Part shown: positions 47,765 through 59,356 of the stretch, piece after piece
Numbering within the stretch: the stretch's first letter is position 1
Layout of the letters: the number at the start of each line of letters is the position of its first letter
NCBI GenBank assembly: GCA_003344405.1
Contig: NOWV01000124.1
Span: forward strand, 1 to 64,000
Reading direction: 5' to 3'
DNA from: Trichoplax sp. H2
Taxonomy: Eukaryota > Placozoa > Uniplacotomia > Trichoplacea
Length of the DNA stretch: 64,000 bases
Position numbers and translations under genes: made by a program
Notes under the pieces: generated by a model
What the model was told of the DNA's origin: nothing
Database searches by the model: none
Seen by the model: the letters and a program-made list of their open reading frames with translations, nothing else

Positions 47765-48766
47765 TTAATCGTAAATCGTCATCATGATTGTGCTGCTTCT
47801 AAAGATATCGATACGTTTACAAATACGATGCGATCTGCTTCTTATATTGCTATCAAATTTAAAACACAAGAAAGGATTGATGACTGTTATACTAGCGCTT
47901 AAACTTACAGAAAAAAATGCCAAAAAGAAAAGTGCAAGATTTTTATCACGAATTTCTCTTAGAGATGTTTGTGTGACGGCGAATCCAAATATTGCAGCAA
48001 AAACAGGCCACGTAATTAAAATGTAGGTTAACGCTATGCTAATTAACATTCTGATAAGTTTCCGCCTTTTAAGTTCTTGTATCTTATGTCTGTCGGTGGC
48101 TTCGCCAGGTTGAATATAATTCCTTTGATGCTTAATAATTCTCCAATATACAATTGCAATTACAGTTGTAGGAATAACATACAGCAACATAACAAAGATA
48201 ATAAAATAGGTCGTAGCAAAAAGATCCATGTCAGGAAAATCGCAAACCACATATCTGTCTCGGTATCCGCTAATAATTAGGAACATTGGAGCACTGGTGG
48301 ATGTCGATATTAACCATATTAAAATTTCCACGATGACAATTAATCGACTTTTGTACGAAAGATAAAATCGAGAAAATGGCTGAACAACAGCAAAATATCG
48401 ATCAATAGCTATTAAACATAAAGTCATGATAGAAATACCATAGGAAGATGAAATAATAAACAGAAAATATTTGCACATTGATGATCCGCTTTGAATGCTA
48501 AGATTCTCATCGACTAATAAGGAGTAACATACAATTGATGTTATCGTCGACGTAATATCAGATACAACCGAGACCAACATTAAGACATAAGTACTTCGAT
48601 GAAAGAATTTATCTGATATAAAAATGTACAGTAGAAGTAAATTAGCAACAAGCCCAATCACTGATAACGGTATAGCTGCAATCACAGAATACCAATAGAT
48701 TTGCGAAAATAAAATCTGATTGTTGTAATTATCAGTATCGTTGCCAAGTTCAATAGAGATATTCAT
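47765..48766 (-). CDS. Class A (rhodopsin-like) GPCR, intact, 333 aa
   Basis: Single-exon receptor. Landmarks are N42 (TM1), D70 (TM2), C98/C175 (disulfide), D122-R123-Y124, W151, P199, T252-W253-P254 and N297-P-F-L-C301 in TM7, then F-D-S-N-I-R. The conserved Tyr of NPxxY is Cys here, the only member with this change, which should alter the activation switch. Loop 3 has H-Q-R-N-Y-I-Q-P-G. The N terminus has N-I-S and a D/N-rich stretch. The C tail is short and ends M-T-I-Y-D. Several plus-strand frames between 47630 and 48280 are shadows or unrelated. The first ATG gives a normal N terminus. Ligand unknown. Confidence 0.94.
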   Translation of the reverse strand: MNISIELGNDTDNYNNQILFSQIYWYSVIAAIPLSVIGLVANLLLLYIFISDKFFHRSTYVLMLVSVVSDITSTITSIVCYSLLVDENLSIQSGSSMCKYFLFIISSSYGISIMTLCLIAIDRYFAVVQPFSRFYLSYKSRLIVIVEILIWLISTSTSAPMFLIISGYRDRYVVCDFPDMDLFATTYFIIFVMLLYVIPTTVIAIVYWRIIKHQRNYIQPGEATDRHKIQELKRRKLIRMLISIALTYILITWPVFAAIFGFAVTQTSLREIRDKNLALFFLAFFSVSLSASITVINPFLCFKFDSNIRSRSHRICKRIDIFRSSTIMMTIYD

Positions 48767-51700
48767 TACTGCTATTATCAGCCAAAACGAAAGACAAAAA
48801 TTTTCACCAGAGAATTGCTTTATCGCTAGTCGAACATTATCTTAGTTCGGATCATATTAGCGTCGATATGCAGATTAATAATAATATTATAAGTAAATTA
48901 AAGGTACTTACGACAATGGTAGAAATGTGAAACGAGCGACACTACAGGGAAAAGGTCATAAAATTTACGAGCATACCGCGAATATTCAAGTATATAGCAA
49001 TAAATAGTTACTGCACTATTAATTTATTACCTTAACAATGGGAAAAGAATAAAAAATAAAATTAATTAGCAGTTATCTGAAGTTGTACTGATCTGTAGAC
49101 AGTAACAATATATCCAACAATAACTGATATTTATGATTAGCTCATTGCATTAATCTACCAATCAGGTATTGATATTTTGTAAAAATTATAATAATTTAGC
49201 AAAAATTTTATTACCCTTTATTGCATCTTTTCTATCATTTTAAATCATTCGTAAAGATAAAATAAAAATATTGTAAATAGCCTTAATAAATCCCATATTC
49301 GTTCAATTGACTATGAATGAAAGTTAAATTCTCATATTCATGGTCATTGGTAAGTGACGATATCTAAGTTCTTCCTCTTATTTATTATGATTCAGTAATT
49401 GCTTGTTTTTTAACGTTTTAATCTCCTTTCATTTTTGCGAAATTGCTGTATGTTCCGCTATCTTGAAGTAATACAACCCCAAATTAGCATAACGTTACGA
49501 TTGCAAGATAGCAACGAAGATCATTAAACTTTTATATTTGGTTGTAGAATTATCACATTACCTATTTTTAGAAGATTATTACAGTACGTATAGCAATTGC
49601 AATTCTATTCAGATTTTTATGCTAAGATTCCCAGATTTATATAGTCTGCTCTAAGTATGTTGATATTGTGAGATTTGTATTGCGATGCTCTAATTAGATG
49701 AGCAAATTATGAATAGATAGCGCGATAGTAAATTTAGATCTGATCTTGTGACTTGCTTTACAAGAAATAATTTGTGTTGCTCAATTTTAGCGACGTTTGC
49801 TCACTCTTAGGATTTACCAAATTCGAGTTTTGACCATAACTTATATAAATTGCGATTACATCTGCAATAATTTAGATAGTCCAAAGGCAGCCTGATTATA
49901 GCTGGATAATTCTTGGTAGTTGTAAGACGAGCCGATATTATGTAATTAAGTGAAGTTTACTAGAAACGGTAGTTTTTTTTATTATTTTGAGAAGACACTT
50001 CAATCACACTTATCGTAACTAAAATCAATTATACTTCAGTTGGAGGATAAATGTGGCGTATTTTAGGTATAAAGCACCGTATATACTAGTATCATAATCT
50101 ATTCGAATAACTGCTACCGATAGCATTATGCTGCTAAATTGAATTTCCATCCGATTATTAAGTGCTCTATCATAGTCCTTCTGTTCAGAAATATCAGCTT
50201 CCAGTTGATTTTTAGTAATAAATCATGATTTTTTAAGTTTTCTAAATGAAGTGCAGTATAATATTATTAAATATAAATCAGAATAGGAATTTAAGCTGAT
50301 TCACAGTAAGTAAAAGAACAAATCTGATCACACCAACAGGAAATTATCATCATAAATCCAGGATCAGTTTAAGATTTCGTTTAATATTTCATTTCTCATA
50401 CACTTTATAAAGAGTTAAAAATTTTTTTCCACCCCTTTTTCGATTATTTTATTAAGTTTGCAGAATTACTACATTCTTCGCTAAATAGAATATCGCTTAG
50501 TTAAAATAAAAAACTGAATAATTGCAATTGAAAACATTTACTAAAGAATTCATGCCTATAAATTCTTTCCATTATAAAACCTGATTCAAACCTTTGAAAT
50601 CTATTAACCGAAATAGGCCTTCTTAAAAGTTATATGATTGCTAAAAATCTAATTTTTTCACCGGAAAAATTTGACCCATTACAGAAACTGTAAACTACGA
50701 GCCTATTGCTAGGTTTATTCTCCCTGACATCTACCTAAAGTACGACATTAAATCCTAACGATGGGAAGTCATCAAGAGGAACAGTAAGACCACTAGTCAT
50801 TTTTTAGACGAAACTGAACCCAAACTTTGTTGAATAGCTAGTTAGTCAAGTCATAGTAAATCAACATACATATCAATTGTAATTTTATAGATAATATTAT
50901 ACAAGTATGTAGTTATCCATTTAAAATATGTAAATAGTTATAGATAATTTAATATCAGCACACTCTTAGATAAATTTTCATATGAAAAGTATGTTACGAA
51001 AGGTATGCAAAAGTTACTCGATAACAATAGTAATAGCAAGTTTAGCGCGAATGATAATATATCGTGGAATTTTGGGAACGGAATACAATTTTAAGTTCTC
51101 GACGAGATAAAATAGTTTACTGTATAGATCAAAAATCATATCCTATGAGAATATAGACCTCTACTATCTATTATCTCCACACATAGTATATTAAACAACA
51201 TTTACACATAATTTAGTAGCGTAATTCTCCCTAATCATTTTCTGATAGCATTACTAGTTACCGAAATACTTAAATCAACTCGTATGAAATAACTCAATCA
51301 TTCTTTCACCAGACATATTAAGAATTCACTTTGTACGTTTATAGTAGATCAGCTTAGAAATCTAACAGTAATATTTAACATGTTGGAGCCAAAGGAGCTC
51401 CTTTCCGTATCATAAGGATACAATCACAAGTCAAATCACTAAATTTAAAATTTCTTCCAAGAAGAAATGTTTTTGTTATAATTTACTGCTCTTCCTATTT
51501 AGTATCCTCTAACATTAGCAAATTTCATGAATTTATCACGCTATTTTACTCAAAGATTGTGAAGTTAATGATAAAAATTTAATTAGCTGTCGTTATGCAT
51601 CCAGTAGTTCAAATAATATCGTAATAAGATATTCAGCATTCCTAAAAAAATTTTAGTACTACAAAAAAGCACTACGATTAAGAATTTATCTATAAAAGTA

Positions 51701-52096
51701 AGTTGCGAGCCTTAGTGATTTTATCTTGAAAAGTTAACATTGTGCTGATCAGATTGATTAACGAACTTGAATTTTACAACCGTTACATTGTTGCATAACT
51801 TATATATATTGCGAAAGAGTAGGAAGCTACCATAAAAATGCAGGGAGCAATAGTATTTATTAATTCTCTAAAGTATGTTGTCATATAATTAAAAATAACA
51901 GAAGTGGAAATATTGATATGGATATTAATTTAAGTACTAAACATTTTAGATTTTATTGCTTGGTCGATATCTTTACAGAGTTTTAATACTAAGGTAACAC
52001 ATTCTGTTTCACGTTTATTACTAATGGAATGTATATCACCAGATTGTTCTATTGCTGCAATATGAATTAACTACTTTTTCTTTGATATATATTATT
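48767..52096. other. Intergenic, nothing recognised
   Basis: 3.3 kb with no supported gene, RNA or shared repeat. Confidence 0.45.
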
Positions 52097-52190
52097 CCGG
52101 CCAAAACCCGATATTCGGCCAGTCTAGGATATGCTGGACTTTGGCCGGGCGATACGCGTACTGGCCAACTTCGGACATTGGCCGTAACCT
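52097..52190. repeat. GC-rich patch with five GGCC words
   Basis: In roughly 95 bases GGCC occurs five times (near 52099, 52117, 52143, 52163, 52180). CCGGCCAAA and TTTGGCCGG can pair as a hairpin. CpG words such as GCGATACGCG are dense. The composition is unlike all neighbouring DNA. The minus-strand frame across it (52092-52274) has no recognisable motif. Confidence 0.6.
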
Positions 52191-55009
52191 ATATAATGAA
52201 TGTACTAAGCCTATTAGATAATTAATTAAAGAAAACACTACCCTACAGGCATGAACAGATGTATAAAAAATCAATTAATAGCAACCGTAAGGCTGACCTA
52301 CGTGATTAAAAGTTTTTGCTATTGTACTAGTTCATTTAATACCGAGCGGACAATAATGATGTTTTTCTAAAAATAAATTTAAGTCTTATTATTGCATATT
52401 TATAATAGTCGTAATAACAAGTAGGGCTCTTCTGCCTATATGAGCACTATCGCAAGCAATTGATAACTGTGCTAGAAAATATCTCGGTTTTTAGCAGCCA
52501 CATTAGGAGTTAATGTCTCTTGATACTTTCTATGGTCATTTTCAGTTGTTATTCTTAGTTAATGCTGATTAGAAACAAAAGAGGTGTCGTATCCGAAAAG
52601 TTAGGATTCATTTCTTGGACTGTGATTTTATTATCTTAAAGAAGTAATTTTAATTAATATATTGTTTTTAATTGTACTAATTGTTCGGTTATTTTTAGTA
52701 TAATTTAAATATTTTTCGCCTTGAATACTCCTAAAATTTTAACGTCAACCGCATTGCCAGGCAATATCTTATAGGCTATGTCACAAGTCTACTGTTTTAC
52801 ACTTTAAGGATTAGACTGAAGAAAAGCTCAATATCTTATCCAATATAAGTTATTTCACTTGACGAAATTTATCTTTGAAACATTAATTTTGAGCATTAAA
52901 TATTTGTTATAAGATAATCACGATCACCATTTTACTGAATTCTATATTTATGTGATCGCAAGGTAAAAGCATTACGACTATCATTCTGATGGAAAAAGTG
53001 ATTTGAGATTTTTTATCAACAGATTCAAATTATTAGATTTAATTAATTTATTGTTCACCTTTAATTATAGAATATAGTGAATTATTCTTAATATAACTGT
53101 ATAATCAAAGAAAATTAGCTAACTAATCAATTAGATTATCTAACTTTCGATAAGTCAACCCATGACTTATTCCTGAAATCTGATGGCTATCATAGCTTAT
53201 TAAGCGATAGACCGGCAATGAGATGTCACAAAACAACTTTCGTGAATGTACCTAAACTAGTCTATCTACTCTTATGGTTCTCCGACTAACTCCGGAGATC
53301 CTCAGTAAGGGAAAACTAACTTATTCCTATACTATAGTAATCAAGTCAAAACGATAGGTTTAGGTTAATAAAGATCTTTATTGCCAGTGTACCCTACGTT
53401 AGCCTCAGTGGAACTGAGATTAAAAAGTAATGATCAAGCTTATATACAGTTTCATATGTCACACAAATAAGATCGGTACTAATCTTTCACATTAAATTAT
53501 AAAATGTGCAATACAGATCCATACAGGCTTACTATAGATTCGACTAGCTCGAAAGTTACTTATCACTTGTCACAAACTAATATTATTAATTAGCACCTTA
53601 TTAACTAACATAATAATCTTTACAGCTTGACATTTTAATTGCTAACACCATATCCACGCTGTATATTACTAGGATAATTAATAACAAAACTCAATTAACA
53701 ACTAGGTCGTTGCCGAGATCGGCAACCTCCATAATAATATTGTTACACATATTAGATCAAAATATTATTCATTTCGGAGCGAACTCCGTCACATGAGTTA
53801 AGTCAGTCAATTTATTAACCAATACGATAATCGAAATATGTATACTAATATGCAATAGCAGGAAATAATACGAAACATGTGCTATTGATTTACTGCATAG
53901 TGCTATTAGTTTTAAAATAAGCAAGCGATAAACTTTCTCATAAATATTTTTAAGCCATCATAAATAAATCAGAAGGAAAGTTAATTGAATTAATAGTCTT
54001 GTTATCAAATTATCTGATATCTGCCTTCTTTTTTCGAAGTAGTTACTATAATAACTATTAGCAACTTATTGTTACTGAATTAACTGGAATTTCTCCCAAA
54101 TTGCCTTCTATATCAAATTCTTCCCCGAAGAAATGCGTTAGCTACTATCATATGGGGGCGGATTTGGAATATATTTTTTAGCCGCCAATAAATTTATACT
54201 TAGGACAGATTATAATGATGATTATGAACTTCTTCTGGAGCTCTATTTAAAGCATCAAATGTTATAATAATAGGATACAAATTGCTAAAGTACTGATTAA
54301 TAAGTAACCGAATCGCTTCTGTCTATAGAAAGTTTGAGTCATTCGGTTGTAGTAACCGTTTACGTTGTATTTAGCTATGCTGATACTGATGAGTACGATA
54401 ATAACGCATCATTATTATTTAGAACTATAATTTTATGATGTATGCGTTTTCAGCTGCCAATCAGAACTGAGAACGGAAAGCTGAAATATAGCAATGTAAA
54501 ATGATTATACCAAATTGAATTAATAATCAAATTTATTATGTTAGCGTTCGGCGTTCCATCTTTTCTTTACCTAGGCAAATAAAACTTTTCCCTCTAATAA
54601 TTCAAGCAGAAATCGATTTTCACCTGCATAACAATAATAATGAAGTGTTCAAGTTCATTTATATATTATTTCTCAGAAACGATCTAGGATAGTAGAATAA
54701 CATTATATCCAATTATTTTACGATTTGATGCAATATTCAAGATTCGGTCATTTATTGCAAGTGTTTAATTTTTTCAAATTGGTTAATGAATGATTGCATT
54801 GATCTACACTCACAGTGCAGAAACAATGAAAATTAAACAATTTTCACTTTACTTATCAGAAATCTTCCAAGGGATATAAGTGTTAGCAATGAGGAAGCTA
54901 ACTTAAACTTAGTGTATGATTCTGTAATTGGTCGCTGCTGTTTTGATGGTTAATTTCAAACTGGTCATAGAGCAACATTTGAATATCTTCAGCCCTCTAA
55001 AAACTGATC
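52191..55009. other. Intergenic; two small hairpins, one LTR-start-like motif
   Basis: No gene recognised. GTTGCCG-AGAT-CGGCAAC (about 53710-53727) is a compact stem-loop. CGGAG-CGAA-CTCCG (about 53775-53789) is a second hairpin that merges into ACTCCGTCACA (53783-53793), the recurring motif in reverse. Confidence 0.45.
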
Positions 55010-55958
55010 GTTAGTATGGCGTATATATAGACATCAAAATACAAAAATATGAACGGATTAATAATAGCCATAAAGTCTATTAAATATATTTCTAATACTG
55101 ATGCCCTAAAGTAAATTTACGTAGGATTAAATAGTTGAGCTAATAATTTCTGCAATACTTACAAAATGACCATGGTGGTGAGAAATAAAAGCGTCACCAG
55201 AATATAGCAGATAGAAATGAAACTAAAGCTCGGATTAATTTGTTCAAAAATTGATGTTGTTGTCTAACTGATAAAATTAGCTCAGATTTAACATAATTTC
55301 TTTGATGAAAGATGATTCGCCAGGAAAGAAATAAAAGCAAGCACGACGGTATTACCTAGCAAATAATCGTTAGGAAATTGTTATAAACTGAAACTGATGT
55401 ATTGAATTCAGAATAATCACAAAATGGGTTAAACTCATCTGAATACGTAATGTGACCCCATTCTGGCGATACTGCTAGAAACGAAGCCAGCCAAATAAAC
55501 ACTTCGCAAATGGCAATTAACTTCTTTTATACAGCCTAAGACTTGAGCGATAAGCCTTAACAATTATGAAATAACGATCAATGCTAATTAAAGCTTAATT
55601 CATAATTTACACGACGCATAGTAAATAGTTAGAATTCGAAAAGTCTACAAAATACTGAGATATTCGTTGACGGGACAGCATTTGCAGGTGCTATCAGGTA
55701 GCAAATGATAGCAACACTATTTGATATAATGTTAGATGTAACGGCCATCAGCATCAAATAATAGGTCTATTTATGAAAGTAAGTATAAGTTACAAAAATA
55801 TGTAATAACACTAAATTAGCAACCAATCCGATGCCCGGTTTATATGAAGCTACAATAGCCGTTACAGTCTAACTGTTGCAATATTCTAGAAGCAGGTTCT
55901 AAAATATTAAAACATTGCCATTTGTTGCCTTATTTGACTGATATGTATAGTTGTCCAT
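55010..55958 (-). pseudogene. Class A GPCR pseudogene, heavily decayed
   Basis: Remnants of a receptor of the same family are spread over all three minus frames. Recognisable pieces in order are an ATG near 55958 with M-D-N-Y-T-Y, TM1 with V-A-N-L-V-L-L, TM2 with Y-Y-L-M-L-M-A-V-T-S-N, TM3 with M-N then a stop then A-L-I-S-I-D-R-Y-F-I-I-V-K, TM4 with F-I-W-L-A-S, loop 2 with F-C-D-Y, and loop 3 with H-Q-R-N-Y-V. TM6-TM7 are barely readable. Many stops and several frameshifts are present, including a stop replacing a TM3 residue. It is much older than the pseudogene at 17866 and marks the right end of the array. Confidence 0.82.
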
Positions 55959-57429
55959 ACTGCTAATAGTTCGGTAGCCAAATCAGTGTGCAGATATGAA
56001 TGTTAGGGAAGTGAGCTGCATTATGAGAATATTCCATTTGATTTTCCAGATTATCAGTCTTTCTTTAGTAAATTCTTTTAGTCACACCTAGGTAGGGGGA
56101 TGGTAATTAATCGTGAAAAGATTTTTAACGGTGAAATCAGTAACGAGGTAGAATTATGAAAGTTAATCATATGCGTCATTTATCATATACTCATAGTTTA
56201 CATTACATTATTAATTTTGGCGGAATTATACTTCAAAGAAAGTAGTTAGTAAAATTCTTACTTTAAAATGTTCACAAATCTAGGGAAATCTCTACAGTGG
56301 GTTCTTATTATGCCTGAAGTTCACAATTACGAGTTTTGCATGATTCTTCATAGTAACATTTGCATTCTTACTAATGTACCGCTTTTAAAAGAAAGAAAAG
56401 ATTTGAAGTAAAGTCCTTTAGATAAGCTAAATGTATCATAAATATATGATTTTAATTTTAACTCAAACTGCAATTTGGTACCTTACTTAGTACCTTAGCA
56501 ATTTGTTCGCATCTCTAGAGCAATTTAACTACCAGTATCGGTTCGCTGTATTCCAACTATAAGTCAAGAATGTAGTGATAAAATTAATGTTGACGAATTA
56601 CTTCTTGTGATTGCTGGGAATTAATCAAGTATTATAATATTGATATTAATGATGGAATAATTAGGACGAGCTTACGCATCGTAACAAACATGTACAGTAT
56701 CAGCAAGGGAAATGCCTTCATTATCATTTTCTACTCTAGATTTGTTCAATATCATCATTAGATGGATCATATCAATACTGCAAATTCTGGTCATCGTACA
56801 TCATCACTGACAAAGACAATAATATATAAATATAGAATTTTATTTTTTTTCAGCTTGACAACACTTAATATTCAAACAGAATGAGCTTGGAAGTAGCATT
56901 ACATGAAGAAAACTTTGCCAACCACCAAGATAATAGATCATTTTTAAATTGAAGCCCTCATTTGTAAGGAAACTTTATTATTTCTTTTTATTGAGAAACA
57001 TCAATCATTCTTACCAATATAAGACTTGACAGCTTTCCAGCCACTAGAATTGAACGATCTTAAACAGAAAACAAGTAGTTATATGAATACATATAACGTG
57101 CAAAACGAAGTATCTAAATCAATGTTATTTCCATCAATTAATATGTTAGTAACATAGTAAAGATATAACAGCTACATCATTATGTTTTGATTACTTTCTA
57201 AAATGCTTGAATCAACAAACGAAAATTGATTATATTTTGAAATAATAATGTCGAAATAAATGAATTAGCATTGCAATTATATTATGCAGTGGTAGTATAA
57301 GTTGTTGCTTATGCATGCAGTTTTTATTAATTAAATACGACTACCGAACATGCAATATTTACGGTAGGTACTACTAAACCGCGTACAAAATATAGATCGA
57401 GTAGTGGTTATGTTAGTATTTTGCTGTAG
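55959..57429. other. Spacer before death-domain exons
   Basis: Further 5' exons of the next gene may lie here but none could be supported. At 56854-56953 a good acceptor (TTTTTTTTCAG) is followed by a short ATG frame starting M-S-L-E-V-A, which ends in TGA before a good GTAAGG donor. It may be an untranslated exon or chance. Confidence 0.35.
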
Positions 57430-57931
57430 ATGAAAACAAATTGATATCCTGTACGCGATTCATTAGATTCTACTTGTGCACTCCGGCTACTTTTACATAC
57501 ACGATACATATGCAGTTCAAGTTTGTTTTATTTTATATTTCGCATTCGATCAATATGGCAAAGTCGAGCATTTACAAGCTATCATTTAATATCGGTAATA
57601 AGTTTCATTTAAGAGTATATCTTGTTTTATTGTTTGCATTTTAATTTATCTGCGATATTAATGTAACGTTATAGATCCAAAGGAGCACTTTTTCCAAATT
57701 GCAAATACAATTGGTTTGGATTGGACAAAATTGGCTGCAACTTTGGATCAATCCATCGATGTTGATAGTATTAAAGATGAAGAGAGTGGGATTTTTGACC
57801 AAGCGATGAAATTTCTCAAGAAGTGGCATAAAAAAAATTATCCAAATGTACATGTTGATCAGCTTCAAGCAGCTTTACGACGAATAGATAGGAACGATAT
57901 TGCTTTGGCTATTAAGCCCACTAAAACATGA
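57430..57931 (+). CDS. Death-domain protein, last two exons (5' end uncertain)
   Basis: Exon 57430-57594 ends ATCG before a GTAATA donor (phase 1). After an 80-base intron, exon 57675-57931 begins at TTATAG and runs to TGA. The phases agree and create an Asp at the join. The last exon encodes a death domain, a six-helix protein-interaction module used in apoptosis and innate signalling: F-F-Q-I-A-N-T-I-G-L-D-W, L-A-A-T-L, then F-L-K-K-W and A-L-R-R-I-D-R-N-D-I-A. In-frame ATGs at 57510 and 57555 would give proteins of about 114 and 99 residues. The exon is also open to a possible acceptor at 57429 (GCTGTAG), so a longer protein is possible. The short segment before the domain (L-S-F-N-I-D-P) is reminiscent of the UNC5-type linker before its death domain; that is an inference. 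No caspase or kinase domain was seen. Confidence 0.75.
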
Positions 57932-59230
57932 AAATATTGTTGCGTAATGGCATATTTTTCAGTGTAATGCTTGTCTTTCGAATAGTAAGTACGGTATTAT
58001 AGATTGAGAAATTGATTATAACTATTAATCCTATTAAGAACGGAACTGTATTCGTACATGTAGTCGATATTGTGCTTTATTTAACGACTACTTAAAATCG
58101 ATTAAATTCTATTTCTTTAAATATAAAGCAAAAAACGTAAGCAAATTTAATACTCTTTACACTCTGTATTAAGACTATCATCTGTCATAAAGTAATTTTC
58201 AGCTAATTTGTATATTAATTATCGAGTGGAGTGTGCATTTGTACAGCCTCTATGAGATGAAAGAGGAAAGCAAACTAGACTTGATTTGTTAAAAGCAATC
58301 AAATATTTACTTGTATTAATTTTACTATTGCCTTTTCTTTTCGCATACCTATTTGGAGTCTGGTTGTATCTATTTTATAGACCCTATAATAAATCAATTT
58401 ACCTATCTTCCAAAATAGCATAAATTTTAGTCATCGTGCGTACTATAGTCATCGTACCTCAAGAGATTCAGCAAATTAGCATTGTGAATATAAACAGTAC
58501 ATGTATATTCGTTCTGAATTCTCGTTCAGCTGCTTTGGCTTAAATAGCGTGTAGTAAGCTAATTCTAAGGCTCCAATATAAATCAGACTATCGAGATTTC
58601 TATAACCATGTTCAATTTTATTACAAGGAAAAACAAACAGTAGCTGCATCTGCAATAAACTAGCAACAAGAAGAAACCCTCGATTTACTCAATACATATG
58701 CTTATAAACCTAGCAGATATCCTATTAAGTAATTACAGTGAAAATCCGATTCCTTTAATGATGTTATCACATGAAAATGTTGTAGCAACTTACAGCACAC
58801 TCTAAGCCTGAATCTGGACTGTACTCTAAGCATGATTTGATATCGACAGTGCCAGTGTGGTGAGTGGGTTCTAAACCATTTGAGTTCACGATCACTAACT
58901 CAAAATTTAAGTTATCAAAATGGAGCAAATCTCTAACTTGACACTATTAAGTAGACACCGTCTTTAGTTTCAACGTATCGTTATAGCTACTGTCCGTTGT
59001 GCATATTTAAAATAATCAGTTCATATGCTAGATGTCGGTATAAACTACTGTATTTGCATCTTAGTTTTAGTTCTATTTTTTCCAATTAAAGCATCTAAAA
59101 CGAAATTTAAGACCCTGGTATGTACAAGAAAACAAATTAGAATTCCTATTTATCTAAGAGCGGAAATAAGATTGTTATAAACTTCATCGAAATGAAGTTG
59201 AATTTGTCTTTAAACTGATTAGACTCTTAA
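57932..59230. other. Spacer with coding-like scraps on the plus strand
   Basis: Two short open stretches look somewhat like protein: around 58585-58640 (D-Y-R-D-F-Y-N-H-V-Q-F-Y-Y-K-E-K) and a hydrophobic frame at 58290-58420 (L-L-V-L-I-L-L-L-P-F-L-F-A-Y). Neither has a start codon or clean splice sites, and both end in stops. AT-rich DNA makes hydrophobic frames easily. They may be decayed exons. Confidence 0.25.
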
Positions 59231-59356
59231 GCTGGGACGAAAATTGAAGAATTGAAATCTCTTTATAAAACCGGACGCTACGAAGAGTCTCTCAAAGTTT
59301 TACCTATCACTGATCAATCTCGTCAAGAGAATAATAATGAATCAGGCCTAAATTGA
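59231..59356 (+). other. TPR-like coding fragment, unclear gene
   Basis: A 41-codon stretch ending in TGA reads K-I-E-E-L-K-S-L-Y-K-T-G-R-Y-E-E-S-L-K-V-L, the pattern of a tetratricopeptide helix pair (small residues, then G-R-Y-E-E-A/S). It follows a possible acceptor CTTAAG. A single repeat with no flanking repeats or start codon suggests an isolated exon of a larger gene or a pseudogene piece. A further open stretch at 59881-60045, after a good acceptor TTTATACAG, reads R-L-C-D-A-L-D-A-K-F-G and could belong to the same transcript. Confidence 0.3.

Noticed and set aside
47630-48280. Overlapping plus-strand frames at the 3' half of the last intact GPCR
   Set aside because: Antisense to conserved GPCR codons and without motifs of their own.
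56854-56953. Short exon with M-S-L-E-V-A start upstream of the death-domain exons
   Set aside because: It is closed by TGA before the next good donor and no frame is open throughout, so it cannot be a coding internal exon; an untranslated exon remains possible.
57641-57868. 75-codon minus-strand frame over the death-domain exon
   Set aside because: The plus-strand reading has a clear domain and matching splice phases; the minus frame has neither.
58290-58420. Hydrophobic frame with L-L-V-L-I-L-L-L-P-F as a membrane-anchor exon
   Set aside because: No ATG, no clean acceptor, stop at both ends; poly-T-rich coding of Leu/Phe is common by chance here.
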